Source of the DNA: Stenocarpella maydis
Lineage: Eukaryota > Ascomycota > Sordariomycetes > Diaporthales > Diaporthaceae
Direction: 5' to 3'
Length of the DNA: 64,000 nucleotides
Assembly (NCBI GenBank): GCA_002270565.1
Contig: NQMI01000047.1
Location: 165,223 to 229,222 of the forward strand
Below, piece by piece: positions 31,923-44,184 of the stretch. The number at the start of each line of letters is the position of its first letter. Position 1 is the first letter of the stretch. A model generated the notes under the pieces. That model was not told the DNA's origin. It saw nothing but the letters and a program-made list of their open reading frames with translations, and ran no database searches. A program made the position numbers and the translations under genes.

Positions 31923-34900
31923 CACCCACGAACGAGGCGTTCTAGAGGTGTTCTGCATACTTCAGGTGACCCGAAAAGGCTCCATGGCACTAGCAGCCCT
32001 GCTCGCAACGCCAATCACCCTGCCTCGTGAGCAGAAGTCGGGACGAAAACCGTGTTGGGACAATGTCCCGACCCGAAACATCGCACGTCTGATACCCCCC
32101 TTGACACGTGTGGGCACCGCCACCAGGCAAGAAGGATCAGGAAACCCCACAATTTTAGAGATGTGACAGATCCGGAGAGACGATCTGCATGCCGCTAACT
32201 TTTCCTAATGTAGAAGACTTTACGAAAAGCTCGTGTTGTCAGCCAGCAGTGGCCGTTGAAACGAAACGTTTCGCCTGGCCCTGCGAACATCGCGAAGAAG
32301 ATCAAGATTCAGCCTCGCGATTCGACAGAAACCGAGATACCTCGGCATGCAAATTAAGAACAACCTTCCTCGGCAGACGTTTAGGGCAGCGCAGCCTAGA
32401 ATCCGTCCAATTCCACGGCCGTGTAAACGAAACAACGCTATCTTTACAACTGCCAACACAATTTCAGCCGTGGCGCGTGCTGATCGGCACTGGCGGAAAT
32501 TCAGGATCATCTCAAGTGCTTTTTTGACAGCCCTCACATCTTCTATGTCTCTCCGCCATTGGTGCTTGAGCAGTTCGAACGGCTTTTACCTAGTCGACGT
32601 ACAACGGCTCGACCCTCCGATGGCTACCAGACGCTCGGAGGTCCGTTCCGAGAGGTGCGAAGGCGTGAGTCGTTATTCCTATAAAATTCGTGCTGCACAC
32701 CCTAAGGGACGACGGCTGGCACCGGAGGATTTTGGCGGCCATCACACTGGCCCCCACATTATGTAGATTGCTCTGTATAATACGGAGAGATCTGCCGGCC
32801 TTCGGCATTCACCCCATGCAAACTGGCGATCCGGCGAGTTCCAGATTATCTGCCCAGCCTTATTACCAAGGCACCCCTAGTGCCAACGCTGAAGAATACG
32901 TCCGGCTCGGAACATGCTGAGGCAAAATTCCACACAATAAAGAAGACATGGCGCTGCGGACCGCTCGCGGCGCCAAGTGCTGCGGCAGTCCCAAGCCGGC
33001 GGGCTGAAGGGCAGGGGTAACGGCCCCACAAGGGTGATCATACACTAATATGTAAAAAGAGTCCTGGCAGAGTTGCGATTGGGGCCCTGTTAGGATAGCG
33101 TGCATCGATTACTACCTCAGGCACACACTAAGCCCCGTCCGCCTGGCCAGGGGTCCACACATTCTTGCTGGCCTGACAGGAATAGTGAGCACGTGTACGG
33201 AGAACACTACGGAATAAGAACCTCGGCACATCTTATTAGGGTCAATATTTCTCCCTCCTGTCCTATTGGCGAGGCAGCCAAGCACTAAGATATTAAGTTT
33301 CAAGTTACTCTTTCAGAAACAACATTGACTTGAGCATGACCGATACGGATGGAACGTCTTTGACCGGCCGCTCAAGAAATACTAGTATGGTGTGATCGAT
33401 ACATCATGAAAATGCAATCTAATTACTAACGCCATCTGCTGTTGGCTTTAGCGTTGCCTGTAGATACGGTGTAATTTTCCCCGCAAGGTGTGTTTTATTG
33501 GGTCGAGATCATGATGGAGGCGGGCTCAACAAGATGCGATTGGGCATGCTCTTGGCTCGGCGGCGCAACAGGTTAGAGGCGGATAACTATTTGCACGGCG
33601 GGGCCATTTGACTCGGGGGGGTGGGGGGGTGGATTGGATGCTGGCTTCTTGCGTCGAGGAGGATGCAAGATCCGAGCGGTAGGGAAAGGGGTGCCTATTA
33701 TTCAGGGATGGTCAAGTGTTAGGACCAGGTAACTGTGAGTACGGTCCACTTGACGGATAGCCAGAAGCTGGCTGTGAAGTTTCCCTCCGCACCTCGCGTT
33801 CCGTCTTCATACTCGTTTCTTTTCATAATCTGCGATGAAGACCCTCCAAGCCCGTGGTGATCCAGCGGTCACACGCAACTTACTACCTGCAGGTAACCTC
33901 AATGAGCTTTGGATTAGCAATGTGTCCATCGTTCATGCTATCCGAGCTGTGGCGAGCTTGGTCTAATCCAGCAGACGTCCGCCATCACAGCGACACCCTG
34001 CGTCGGAATCAAGCCTATCTGGCAGCAATACCAGCATAGACGCATAACTCTTCGTAAAGATCATCTTCCGTATATTATTTACAATAGTCGTAAACTTAAT
34101 CTGTTATAGGACGACTTCTATTGTGAGCGGGCAACACTGACCAACATTTCGCTGTCGATAATGAACGAACACGAACGCGGACACCCACTGAGCCCTTGGA
34201 GCATTGCACGAAAGCATCGAGTCGACATCATTCAAAGCGTCACGGACGTCAGTGGTCACTTTTGCACCGACAGCAAGAAGCTTTGAGAATCACGACGCAT
34301 GCCGGCCAGGAGGTCCGAACATTTCACGAATACACAGAACAAATCACGGTCCTCAAATTCAGCAGCCACGAGAAGAGAAAGATAATTAACACGAGAAGGG
34401 GGGGTATCCAGAAGCTCCTGGACTCGGTTCCAGAATTACGACGCGATTCGGTGTTCAATATCTTCTGCGCCAACGGCACAGGATTTGAAGAGGATGCCGG
34501 GAGTTAAAATAACTCTACACGGAGACATCTATCAAAGGTTCTACTAAGGGATCTCTCAGGGCCTACGTGTGCCTCGTCAAATATATTGAAACTACCTATA
34601 TCAGCTGTTAGGAGGGTGTCCACAAATGAAGAGTAATCCATGTCATTGTTTTGGTAACTCCAACCTGTTCACATAAGAAGTGGTATGAACTCTTTTTTTT
34701 AGCCTTGCCAGTTCAAGGAATGCTACAAATTGCCTACATTTACTGACCCATCACATACTAGTCGGGCAACACCTTGGGCATCACTTTCGACAAGACCATT
34801 CTTTCCGAGTCTTCCAAGAACCCTCTAGATCCAATTCACCTCACTGCAAGATTTTCACGTCATTCATACCTGGATCAAGGTAATTCCAGCAATCATGGAC

Positions 34901-36003
34901 TGAATAAATATCAAGGCTGATTCGCACAAAGTCTTAATACGGTCATGCTTAAGTCTCCGGCTCCTATTCGCCAGTTCCATCCGCGCATCCGCGCCACTGA
35001 TCGCGAAGTCTAATGTAAGCCCCAAAAGAAAGGCGACCGTCCCAATGCTCCAAGGCAAACCAAGCTCAGCAGGGCTCAGCTCGCTGCTTCTCCCGCAGTA
35101 TCAATAGAACGTCGTCGATGACTTGCCCCCCATCCCTGATTCCGGGAGCAGCAGGTATGGCTCAGTCCGTCCACAGCAGCATCAGCAAGAAGATATTGCC
35201 GGTAGGAGCGCCATCATCCCGGGGAAATCAGCAATTCACTAGGCACTGGCATCGGTCGATCCTTAGGGGCGCAAGCGCCGTGCGCTCTAACAATAGACGC
35301 ATGTGGTGGGCTGATGTCGTGCCGTCACCCTTGGGCCGATGGGCCGACCGTGGTGGAGTGTCCACTGTGCAAGGAGCTCACGCGTAAATACCCAAGCACA
35401 ATACGGCCAAGAAAACATGGGAAGTCCGATTAAATAACTTCAACGAAGACTACGTCTGTAAAGATCTGCACCTGACATGGTTTTTTTTTGTTGATAGCTT
35501 TATGGCAACGCTACTCTTCTTACAACCGCAATTGGGGCCTTCAACGCCTACGCCGCGGGCTTCTCAGGGGACGCTTGAAGCGCGGAAACAGGCTCTCCAA
35601 GAATCATTTCGCTAATGGGACCGGAGCACACTGAATTTTTTTTTTTTTTTTTTTTTTTAAAAAAAAGCAGAATGGCAGTCTCATTTGGTTGCGTGGCCGT
35701 GCCTTTTCACACCAGGCCCCCTCCCCCTTGCTTTTTTTCTTTTTTTTTTTTTTGGGGGGGGGGGGATCCATCATATGACAATTGAAACCGGCTACTTGCT
35801 CCCAAGTGTGTCTACCAGTTTAGATGGTCTTCTCCGTAGTCCCTTGTCGGAGAGTGGTTTCTGAAAGGATCGCATCATGCCGGAAGTCTGGTGCTGAAGC
35901 TATCAACCTCAAACATAGCCCCCGGTCCTGAACATACACTTAAAATGGCAGGATGACGACTTCAGCTTTACTTCACTATCCAAAATTTGCGGTTTCCATG
36001 TCA
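31923..36003. other. Long gene-free region
   Basis: About 4 kb with only short, unassignable frames. A 64-codon minus-strand frame at 35058-34864 is hydrophobic at both ends and ends at a possible splice donor, but no family is recognisable. Homopolymers: G-rich tract 33616-33634, poly-T 35637-35659, poly-T then poly-G 35737-35765. Confidence 0.4.
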
Positions 36004-36005
36004 TA

Positions 36006-36049
36006 AGTCCCCTTACCCACTCACGCACCAACCCCCTCGCGCACCGGCC
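36006..36049 (+). repeat. Left terminal inverted repeat (44 bp)
   Basis: Begins AGTCCCCTTACCCACTC and ends GCGCACCGGCC. It is the reverse complement of 37898-37941. Confidence 0.95.
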
Positions 36050-36114
36050 CTAATTCTGGCCTCCTCTGGAACCACCCTTAACTTCAACAATTAATTTCTT
36101 GATGACTATTGTAG

Positions 36115-37620
36115 CTATTCGCAATCGGATAACGACCCCTCGCTATCTGAAGCGTGCACTATAATATATTCTATTTCCTTGACCTTATTATTATCCCCTG
36201 ACTCATTACCTTCGAGTGTTGCCGCCGGCTCTTCTTTTATAAGTCCTATTGCTGCCCTCTCCCTTGCAATTGCCATGATGTCTATAAACGCTTCATTTAG
36301 GTTTGGTACAACCCTCCTCTTCTTCCTAAGCTTCTGATGCTCTAAAGCAGCTATGAGGACCTCCTTTTTAGCTTCGGCTGTGGCTGCACGTACTGCTAAC
36401 TCATCCAGCCCCTTGCTGAGCTTCTTAAATAAAAGATATATGGTGGGGGACTTATACGTGTTACTAATGCTATGCAATTCCAATTTGATTGCCTGAATGT
36501 GTCTAGAGGAATGTGGTGTTTTTAAATTGATTGCAGCTAGTTCTAAGTTAATTGGGATAACCGCTGGGGGTGTAGGGGCTCTGGTAATTGCATTGTTGTT
36601 GTTTTCAGCCACCAGTCGCGATCTCTTAACCTTTATTCGGTCTCTAGGCTAAATTCCCGTTGCAGACCAAGCATTTCTAATAGTGGTCTTCTTGAGGGCC
36701 ATTTCGCGTGCTTTTTGATAGGCATGAAGAAAGAATTCCTTGCTGGATTCCTCTATGCCGTAGGTCATAGCTAAGAGGGCTAATTGCTGACGATATCTCC
36801 GCTTCAAAGAGGAGAATATACCAACGTTGAGAGGCTGAAGGACGTGGGACGTATGGGGGGGAAGAAATATGAGCTAAATCTTCGATTTGTAGTAATGCTA
36901 TATAAAATCTTCAGTAGTATGCGAGCTGTGGCCATTAAGAAGCAGAACCCTCCATTGTTCAGGATCCACGGGCCGGGTATTTGGCTTAAATAGCTCCTTC
37001 AGCCATTGTAATCTAATAGAATTATTAGTCCAGCCGTTCTCTAACACGTTAAATTGCCAGCCTTTAAATAACTGAAGGTCTGAATTGTCCGTGGGGAACC
37101 ATTGTTGTTGCATGGATTTGCTACGGAAGATAATGAGTGGAGGAATCGCCTGGCCTGCCCTATTGATACACTCAATTCCTGTGCACCATGTGCGAGAGAC
37201 GGCTGTTTTCTTGACAATTGAGTTAACTGCTGAAGACCTAATAACTAATTGATTGTCCTTATTGCCTTCCTGAAAGCCTACCTCGTTGGTGTTTTGCTAG
37301 AATTTGAGGGGAATATCTTGGAGCTCCGGGAGGTCCAGGCGGTTAAAGAAAATATTAATATTCTTATAGCTGGCACCATTTATGTGCTTATATTTAATAT
37401 GTATGGCTTTAAGGGTCTTTATAGCTGGGTTCCTCTTTAGAAACTTCTGTACCTAATTAACGCCTATGGGTTGGTGTAGAGTGGTGTTGGGGAGCCTATT
37501 GTTGATGATTCTCGTAGTAAGGCGCTGGACAGCAATGTGTAACGGGGGGCGGTGCAGACGGCCCTATGTAAGGGACCATTTAACTAAAAAAGACTCCTGA
37601 ATACTGCTTAGCTTCTAAAG
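36115..37620 (-). pseudogene. Fot1/pogo transposase remnant (DDD to NNN)
   Basis: DDE-superfamily transposase reading on the minus strand with several premature stops. From the N-terminal side: a decayed stretch, then NEVGFQEG (normally DETGFQ), then SRTWCTGIECINRAGQAIPPL and WFPTDNSDLQLFKGW. Next come LLLNGHSSHTTEDFI (normally VDGHGSH), FLPPHTSHVLQPLNVGIFSS (normally PLDVGIF) and a 165-codon open C-terminal part with a charged helical tail. All three catalytic aspartates have become asparagine, with AAC or AAT codons at 37287-37285, 36936-36934 and 36828-36826. That is the G-to-A change expected of RIP, as are the stops. The upper boundary is approximate because the N-terminus is poorly preserved. 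Confidence 0.88.
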
Positions 37621-37897
37621 AGAGTAATTGAATTCCTCTTGGGATTTTATACCTAGAAGGTGGCGGTGTAGGGTATATTGGGAAATATGGTGGTCTTTGG
37701 CTGCTTGCTATTGAGGGATACTATCTAATTGACTGTTTATGGCAGCAAAAATTCGATTTGTAGATGCGACAGATATATTGAGTGATAGAGAAAGAAAAGA
37801 TGAATAGAATGGTATAGTTTTTGAGAAGACATTATCTTTATAGAAGTTAGAATATTGAAATTTAATAGGAGGTGGTTACGAAAAGGGGGCCCCTGAC

Positions 37898-37941
37898 GGC
37901 CGGTGCGCGAGGGGGTTGGTGCGTGAGTGGGTAAGGGGACT
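37898..37941 (-). repeat. Right terminal inverted repeat (44 bp)
   Basis: Begins GGCCGGTGCGCGAGG and ends GGGGACT. It mirrors the left repeat and is followed by TA. Confidence 0.95.
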
Positions 37942-38152
37942 TATGTCATTGTTACGAAACCGAAATCGCTGAGACCCTCGAATTCAAGATGTCTGCAGCT
38001 GCTTACAAGCAGAGTGAATTTGTATGGTAACTATCACCGGGAACGTTGATACGTCTACCTATTGCAATGAACAATATAGCTTCATATATATATATACCAC
38101 AGTGTCAGCGCCTCTTTTGCTTCTTGAATCACATGATCCAGAAACCTGGACC

Positions 38153-39136
38153 TCAGAGGAACTGCTTCCAAAAGTCACCAATGAAGTCTGCCACCTCGGC
38201 CACTTTGTCCCTGACAACACCATGTCCGGCCTCCGGGACTACTTTAACATTGCTGAAGCCAACTTGTTCCAGGTCGCTCTGGGAGCACAGGTCGTCGAGC
38301 CCACCGAGCACGGATATAGACTCTAGCCCCATTCGCGCCGCCCTGGAGAAATCGGCGTGGTTGTCAAAGACCGCCCCGTCTCTGAATATACCAACCACGG
38401 AGGCCGTGTGGCCCGGATGGACGCGCATCTGCCACTCGCGGATCGCCTCGGCCACCACCTCACCTCGCGCAACGCGCTCCTCCCAGTCGGCGGGCACAAC
38501 CAGCTCACCACCCTCGAGGAACCCCAGGACCCACCTGCGAGCCTCATCCTCGATGCCGCCCCCGCCCCTCATGTACGAGCGATGCAACTCGGTCAGGTCA
38601 GCCTTGCGCAGGAACCCGGCCGGTGCCACGAACGCGATGCTCTCCACGCGGCCCCGGCCGCGCCCCGCGACGTATGACGCCGCCGTGGTGCAGCCGAAGG
38701 AGAAGCACACGAGGTGCGCGGCCGGCCAGCCGAGGCTGTCCAGCAGGGCGTCGACCTGGTCGTGGAAGAGCGCGCCCTCGTGGGGCTCCAGGGGCGTCTC
38801 GCTCAGCCCGTGGCCCCACCAGTCCAGCAGGACGCAGTGTGCCCGCGGGAAGGCCGCGCGCAGGGCGCTGGCGAGGGGGAGCATGCCCAGCGCGGGCGTC
38901 TGCACGCCGTGGAGGAACAGCACGCGGTGCGGCGGTTTGGACGGGGTATCTGAGGTCGGCGGTAGCTCATAGTATGCAGCTCTGCCGTGGGAGGTTGTGA
39001 AGAATTGTGCTGGCGGCAGCAGTTTGCCGAACGTGGCTGTGAAGATTGCCTCTGTCGGGGCCGGAATCGGGAGACTCCTGGTTTCACGAGCCGCACCGGG
39101 GCGGGGGAGCACGAGCTGGGTGAATTCCATTGTCAT
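38153..39136 (-). CDS. Alpha/beta hydrolase
   Basis: Single-exon 327-residue alpha/beta-hydrolase-fold enzyme, probably an esterase or epoxide-hydrolase-like hydrolase. The start is ATG 39136 (MTMEFTQ); the frame upstream continues only through a non-ATG. The oxyanion motif is VLFLHGVQTPALGM (about residues 72-85), and DWWGHGLSE follows. The nucleophile elbow is CFSFGC with Ser146; the first Gly of GxSxG is replaced by Cys. The acid is in VLGGLDDL (Asp281 or Asp282), and the base is His305 in PEAGHGVVRD. No signal peptide is seen, so it is probably cytosolic. It lies about 210 bp from the edge of the pogo element, whose insertion did not damage it. The first ~45 residues are not part of the fold. 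Substrate unknown. Confidence 0.88.
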   Translation of the reverse strand: MTMEFTQLVLPRPGAARETRSLPIPAPTEAIFTATFGKLLPPAQFFTTSHGRAAYYELPPTSDTPSKPPHRVLFLHGVQTPALGMLPLASALRAAFPRAHCVLLDWWGHGLSETPLEPHEGALFHDQVDALLDSLGWPAAHLVCFSFGCTTAASYVAGRGRGRVESIAFVAPAGFLRKADLTELHRSYMRGGGGIEDEARRWVLGFLEGGELVVPADWEERVARGEVVAEAIREWQMRVHPGHTASVVGIFRDGAVFDNHADFSRAARMGLESISVLGGLDDLCSQSDLEQVGFSNVKVVPEAGHGVVRDKVAEVADFIGDFWKQFL

Positions 39137-39566
39137 CCTTGTCGACGATGGACTCAAGAAAGGCCGGACCTAGCAACAGGACGGCTCTGGAAGATATCAC
39201 TGAGGCAGGAATATTTTTTTGTCTTTATGTCATGTGATTTGCCACTGATGAGGCTAAGTACTTGCTCGCGTGTGATTGGTTAACTAGTACCATTATCGGG
39301 GCAGAGGCGTGAGGTCTTCTTCTGGGCTGACAAAATGTTTGAGAGCCTTGGCGCTGATCCACTGTGACAACAGATAGGATACAGTCGTAAATGTACACGT
39401 AAACGTTTTTCTGAATCTCTTAACTATCTTCAGGTTCCCTTTTAAGTACTTGCAACAGGCAATTACAAGTGACTCGCACAAATTCCTCTCGAGACTAGCC
39501 ACGCAGTGACAGAGGTTGATTGATAATTGTTTTATTATTTTTTTTTTTGGTCTGGTATATTTTTAT
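39137..39566. other. Intergenic between two minus-strand genes
   Basis: Serves as the promoter of the hydrolase gene and the 3' region of the Erd1-like gene. A poly-T tract lies at about 39539-39549. No other feature seen. Confidence 0.5.
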
Positions 39567-40969
39567 TTAGATGGAGGCCCTGCGGGCGCTGCCGGGGTCC
39601 TGTCGTGGTTTGTAGGCAGGCGGTGCCTTTGGTATAGACATTATAGAATAGCCCGGGGACTTGACAGACTCGCATGTCACGGAAAGACCAGCTTCCTCAT
39701 CTTTCGAGTTCTTTGCCCCGCCCTCGGCTGCTTTGGCCCCGGTTTTCTGGATTCTTATCCATTCTGCCTCCATACGGAACAAGGTCCACATAGCTCTCCG
39801 GACCAGCTCAAAGAATGTCAGAATGAATACCCACATTGATTTGTCCAGAACCCGATCTATATCCGGGCTTATCTTAAGGATCCAAAGAGACCGAAGGACG
39901 AGGTTTAAGAAGATGGCGAGGTAATACCAAACAGGACCAAATAAGAGCAGGTCTTGGCGCAGTCCCCATGCGTGGCCCTTGGAACCACCCGTCACCAACA
40001 GCTTGAGATCCCAATCCCTGGAGATATCCCACCAGAAGCTGTAGATGGTGTTGACTGTGTGGCTCCCAAGCCACAGGTAGAAAATCTCTTCCGGGATACC
40101 TGCTGGGGTGTCCTCGGTCTCCCTGCGCAAGATGTCGAAGACGATGAAGGGTATTGAGCTGATGTATTTTCCGGCGTTCAGGAGGTGCCAGCCACCCCAA
40201 ACGCCCTCCGCGAGCTGTGTGCTCCCAGCGCGGGTGAACTCTGTGAGGCACTGGCGGAACCGGATGAACACAGGGATTGACATTGCGATGGGCTTGACGA
40301 TTTGTCGCACGGCCTGATACTTGGGATCGTCCGGGGATTCGCTAGTCCGCGTGAACAGGAGCGCCAGGTACAGCACCAGGTGTGCAAAAATGACCTCGAG
40401 TGAGATGAAGGCATCCGCCAGCAACGTGTCGGCGAACTTTCCATGGTGAGGTTGTGCCAAGCCACCCAGGCTTATCCTTCGAAATGTGGACAGGAGCCTC
40501 TCTCGGCCGCCGTACGAGGCCGCGAAGTTGCGAGGTGGCGCGAGGAGGAGGACGGCCAGCATGAGAAGGTTGATGAGGGCAAGCCAATTGAAGTAACCAG
40601 TGAGACTCGGGTCTTTGTGGGTCAGGACCCAGTAGAGTCCAAGGAATACGACGAATGTCAACGACAGATAACCGGCGAGGCGGTAAATGAGGATGTGAAG
40701 CGGCTTATCACTCGGATTCTCATAATTAAGGAGAGTCAGAAAGCAGATTTTTCGACTGTCCAGGTAGTGTGATATGACAGCCCACGCCCAGACACCTGCT
40801 TCCACATTAGCACTTGTTCTTTTAGGCTCCGTAGCAGTTAGTGTGAACATTGAAGAGGAAAAGGAAATGGCTTACTGAAGACGACCATAAACGCAATACG
40901 ATATGCAAGGGGAAACACCAGCTCAAAAGAGTCCAGCCCGTTCTGGTTTATTTCCAAGTCAAAATCCAT
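39567..40969 (-). CDS. erd1: Erd1-type EXS-domain membrane protein, 2 exons
   Basis: Multi-span Golgi/ER membrane protein of the EXS family; yeast Erd1 is needed for retention of ER lumenal proteins and Golgi glycosylation. Exon 1 (40969-40876) encodes MDFDLEINQNGLDSFELVFP, continuing LAYRIAFMVVF. An 80 bp intron (GTAAGC...GCAG) joins it to VWAWAVISHYL in exon 2 (40795-39567); total 440 residues. EXS landmarks follow: a run of hydrophobic spans, TFRRISLGGLAQPHHGKFADTLLADAF, IRFRQCLTEFTRA, GGWHLLNAGKYISSIPF, YSFWWDISRDWDLKLL, and FELVRRAMWTLFRMEAEW near the end. The C-terminal tail is hydrophilic and low complexity. The first exon is supported by the join and by the typical charged N-terminus of Erd1 proteins. 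Function is by family. Confidence 0.9.
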
Positions 40970-43900
40970 GGTTGATGTGATTAAAGAATGTTAGGGGTCG
41001 GTTATATAAAACGCAAATTCGCAACGTCCATGCCTCCAGGGCATACCTAGTCAGCAAACACACGATCGCTAATAAAGAATGCAGTACCAAGGGCCAAGAT
41101 GACGGGACCAAGACCGATCAACTCACAACCCGTGCTTGGGAAACAGCCGTGTCTTTAGTATTGCCAACTTCAACCTCGAGTCAGCAGCATGAAGCCGCCG
41201 AACAGCCTCGCCCTCGCACTCAGCAGTCGCGAACCACGCCGAGGCATCCTGAAGCGCTGTGTCGCCCGCTGCATTGTCGCGCACGCTGATCTCGGGGCCG
41301 CCGCGGGTTCTTGCAGAGGTTCTTGATCCAGACCTGCGGTGAATTGGGCTCTTGAGATCTGGACTCAGCATAGTCTTGGTCCTGGAGGGTCAAACGGCCA
41401 TATAGCCTGTCTCGGTTTCAGGCCGAGTCCGCCTGCTTAGCTGAGCGTGTCTCGAGTGCGCCAAGGTACCCACTTGACCACTGCCAAGCGGGCAGTCAAC
41501 CTAGCTAGATATAGAAATTGCTCGTGTGACGTTGGAAAACATGACAGGCTGGCTATCAATTGGATATTCGCGCAATGCCTTCCCCGATACTTAAAGAGCT
41601 GGTCTTCGATTTCTCTGACGGTATTTTATCCGCGGACAAATCATAACTCCGTGTCGGCGCTCTCGCTCCGCCCAGTTTCCTTCTGTGACTTTGCCCAGGT
41701 GAGCAGCAGAAGCTCAGAGTTTCATGAACCCAGGGTCGCTGACAAGTTGGGCCGCCCCAAACTTTCGCGGGTCTTGATCGGCTGTCGGGGATCTCGAAAT
41801 CGGAATTGGATATGAGGTCGCGTGCCACAATACCACCCCCACTAGCTGGTTTCGTTTAGTACCTCTGAATGTTCAGGGATACATCAAAAGCTTACCTGTA
41901 ATAAGACTATTGGATTTCTTAGCAGGGTCCGAATTGCATATTCAGTGTCACATCATGCAATTTACTGTCACTGGCCTACCATCATCTACTAGGCTGATTA
42001 CGGCAGGATCAGATGAAATCCATTGCAATTGGTGTTTTCTCCAGGGGCTCGTGGAAAGTAATATCTTGTAACTAACAGCTATTATTGATCACACCAATGC
42101 TTCTGACCTGGAATCTTGAATCACTCCGAGGTCATCGTGGGAATCTTGTAGTATTATTCCGATCACCAGCCTTCAAAGAGGTCGTCGCTTCCGCTGCCCA
42201 TTAGTCTGCTCTCTTCATCCGGGTGATACCTGTGCCAATAGATATGTCTTTCTGTAATTCTTGTTCATGGCGTAGTTAGATTGCGTACGCCTTGCGCCAA
42301 GCAGAACAAGGTCAAATCGGTATTTGCCGGCCACGCGCGCGCTGAAGTGACGGTGAGGTAATTATGCTGCACAGAAAGGTCTGTAAACACGTCGGCATAT
42401 TCTTTTGCCCTTGTGCGAAGCAAGATTGCTCCATGATTCGGTTGGCGGAGGGCAAGCCTGCCTTGCATGATGCTGGCCACGACTCATGGCAGGACCTTTA
42501 GCTGGAGGGTTTCCAGACGGTCTGGGTTTTGAAATCGAAGGCCAAGATAGGTACTGGTTTCGTTCTCAATCTGATCCCAAGAGCCTTTTTTAAAAATAAA
42601 AATAAAACAAGAAGAACGAAAGATCATAGCCTTTCAGAATATTTGACCAGTCTGGTCTGTCTGTACTTAAATACGTCCCCGACCCGACCGGTGATGAAGG
42701 TATCGTCAACTAGACAACCGTCAATCATCTTAGTAACGTAGGCAGATGGCCTAACCAATTTATTCCTCTATCGTGTCTGCAATGGGATGCGATGGTCAGG
42801 TTTCGACCAAGGGCAACAATATAGGTCAGTCATTCACCCTATATAATCCAACGCCATAATTTGTAAGGCAGCATGGGTTGAGTCCTCTATAGGACTCAGA
42901 CCTCTGTTACTTTTGATGTCAGTTTTCACGAAAAAGAATAGGAATCATCAGTGCATTGATCAAGGTTGTGAGAGCTGAAGAGCATGGGCAGGCTATGCCG
43001 ACATATTCAGAACCTCTAAATCTACTAATGAATAGGAGGTCAGCCCGCTAGGAGTCGGTCGGCCTCGGTAGGCACTAAGCTTTGCTATATTCTGTAGTTG
43101 CGGTGATGATGCAGTTGCAGAATCGTGATTACACTGCCGTCATGCTGGATAACGTGTGCAAGAATAACATCTAACTAGGTACTCACTCCTCTGGCCAGCC
43201 TTTGCCCGCACAATCAGCTGGTTTTGTTCCTAATCCCATCACAGTATTTCTTAAACATAAAGGCACCTGCAAGCGGTCACTTCATACAGTCGTCAACGCT
43301 CAAAGGCCCAGTGTTAGATAATAAACACAATGCCGATAGAAGTACTAGGCTCGGAATACGATAGTCATCAAGGAAATAGTGACAGCCTCGTGATGAGGCT
43401 ACAAGAAAGGCTCCCCGAGGTCTAAACGGAGCAGTTGGCCCGAGGCATCAACAACCCCCTGCTTCTCACTTCCCAAAGTAGATGGCCCCACCCCATAAAC
43501 AAAACAAGCTCCGACTCCCGACGCTCGGCACGGGTGACTGCCGCCTTGGAGATCGCCGTGGGAGAGGCGACCGGGGTGCTTGAACTGACTCGCCCTGCGC
43601 AGGCGGACACAAGTCTTATCGGGCTTCTGGCTCCGGCTGTCCCTAAAGAACGGGCAGGGTTCCGCCACCCCACTGGGGGGGGGGGGCAAGAGAAGGAAAA
43701 GAAAGGGAGCGCGGCCACCTTGGCCTCGGAGCATAACTGGGGACCTGTCCAGAAGAATGATTGCGCCGGGATGGAGAAATCAAAGTATGAGTAGCACCCT
43801 TTTGTGTAATCATGCGTTGAAGGGGTAATTATACGCACAGCCTCAATGAGAGACCTGACGTCTCGGTATGGAGTTGCCGACTAGCCCTTGTGAGGCCATG

Positions 43901-44184
43901 AGCCACCAGAGAATAAGTACATGCTTTATGCTCTCTCATTCTTCAACATATTTCATGTTAGTGCCTCGTGGCCTGGACTTTTTTCCAAAAAGAAAACACG
44001 GAAAAAAACAAAAACCAAAATAGGGGTGACATGCACTGCCAGCAAGGAGAATTAAAGCAGTCGTTATTTAATGTTTTGGGCTGTCTATTACATGTAATGA
44101 CGACACATCGACCGTTGTGAACAAGTCCGCGGACGATCACTTATTGACCTCATATATTAAAATAGGTTGATCTGGTGTGGACGT
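40970..44184. other. Mostly gene-free; one weak small-gene candidate
   Basis: Apart from the doubtful frame at 41123-41371, no gene is supported in these 3.2 kb. A 12-base poly-G run lies at 43675-43686, inside a GC-rich patch (43430-43790) that may be an old gene or repeat fragment. Confidence 0.4.
41123..41371 (-). CDS. Possible small protein or first exon (weak)
   Basis: ATG-initiated 82-codon frame with coding-like composition. It starts MLSPDLKSPIHRRS, continues ALQDASAWFATAECEGEAVR and LHAADSRLKLAILKTRLFP, and ends at TGA overlapping a good splice donor (TT-GTGAGT), so it could be a first exon running towards the Erd1 start. No family recognised and no convincing second exon found. Roughly even odds that it is real. 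Confidence 0.3.
   Translation of the reverse strand: MLSPDLKSPIHRRSGSRTSARTRGGPEISVRDNAAGDTALQDASAWFATAECEGEAVRRLHAADSRLKLAILKTRLFPKHGL

Larger units (their letters stand above)
36004..37943 (-). mobile_element. Complete Fot1/pogo-like DNA transposon, RIP-degraded
   Basis: A 1936 bp element flanked by a TA target duplication (36004-36005 and 37942-37943), as in the Tc1/mariner superfamily. Near-perfect 44 bp terminal inverted repeats start AGTCCCCTTACCC. One decayed transposase gene lies on the minus strand. Size, TIR/TSD style and transposase match the fungal Fot1/Pot2 (pogo) group. The element is structurally intact end to end but cannot encode an active enzyme. Confidence 0.93.

Noticed and set aside
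34864..35058. Hydrophobic 64-codon minus-strand frame ending at a possible splice donor
   Set aside because: Looks slightly protein-like, but no start codon, partner exon or family could be found.
43435..43794. 119-codon plus-strand frame in a GC-rich patch
   Set aside because: Starts with a non-ATG, crosses a poly-G run and shows no domain; could be an old fragment but is unsupported.
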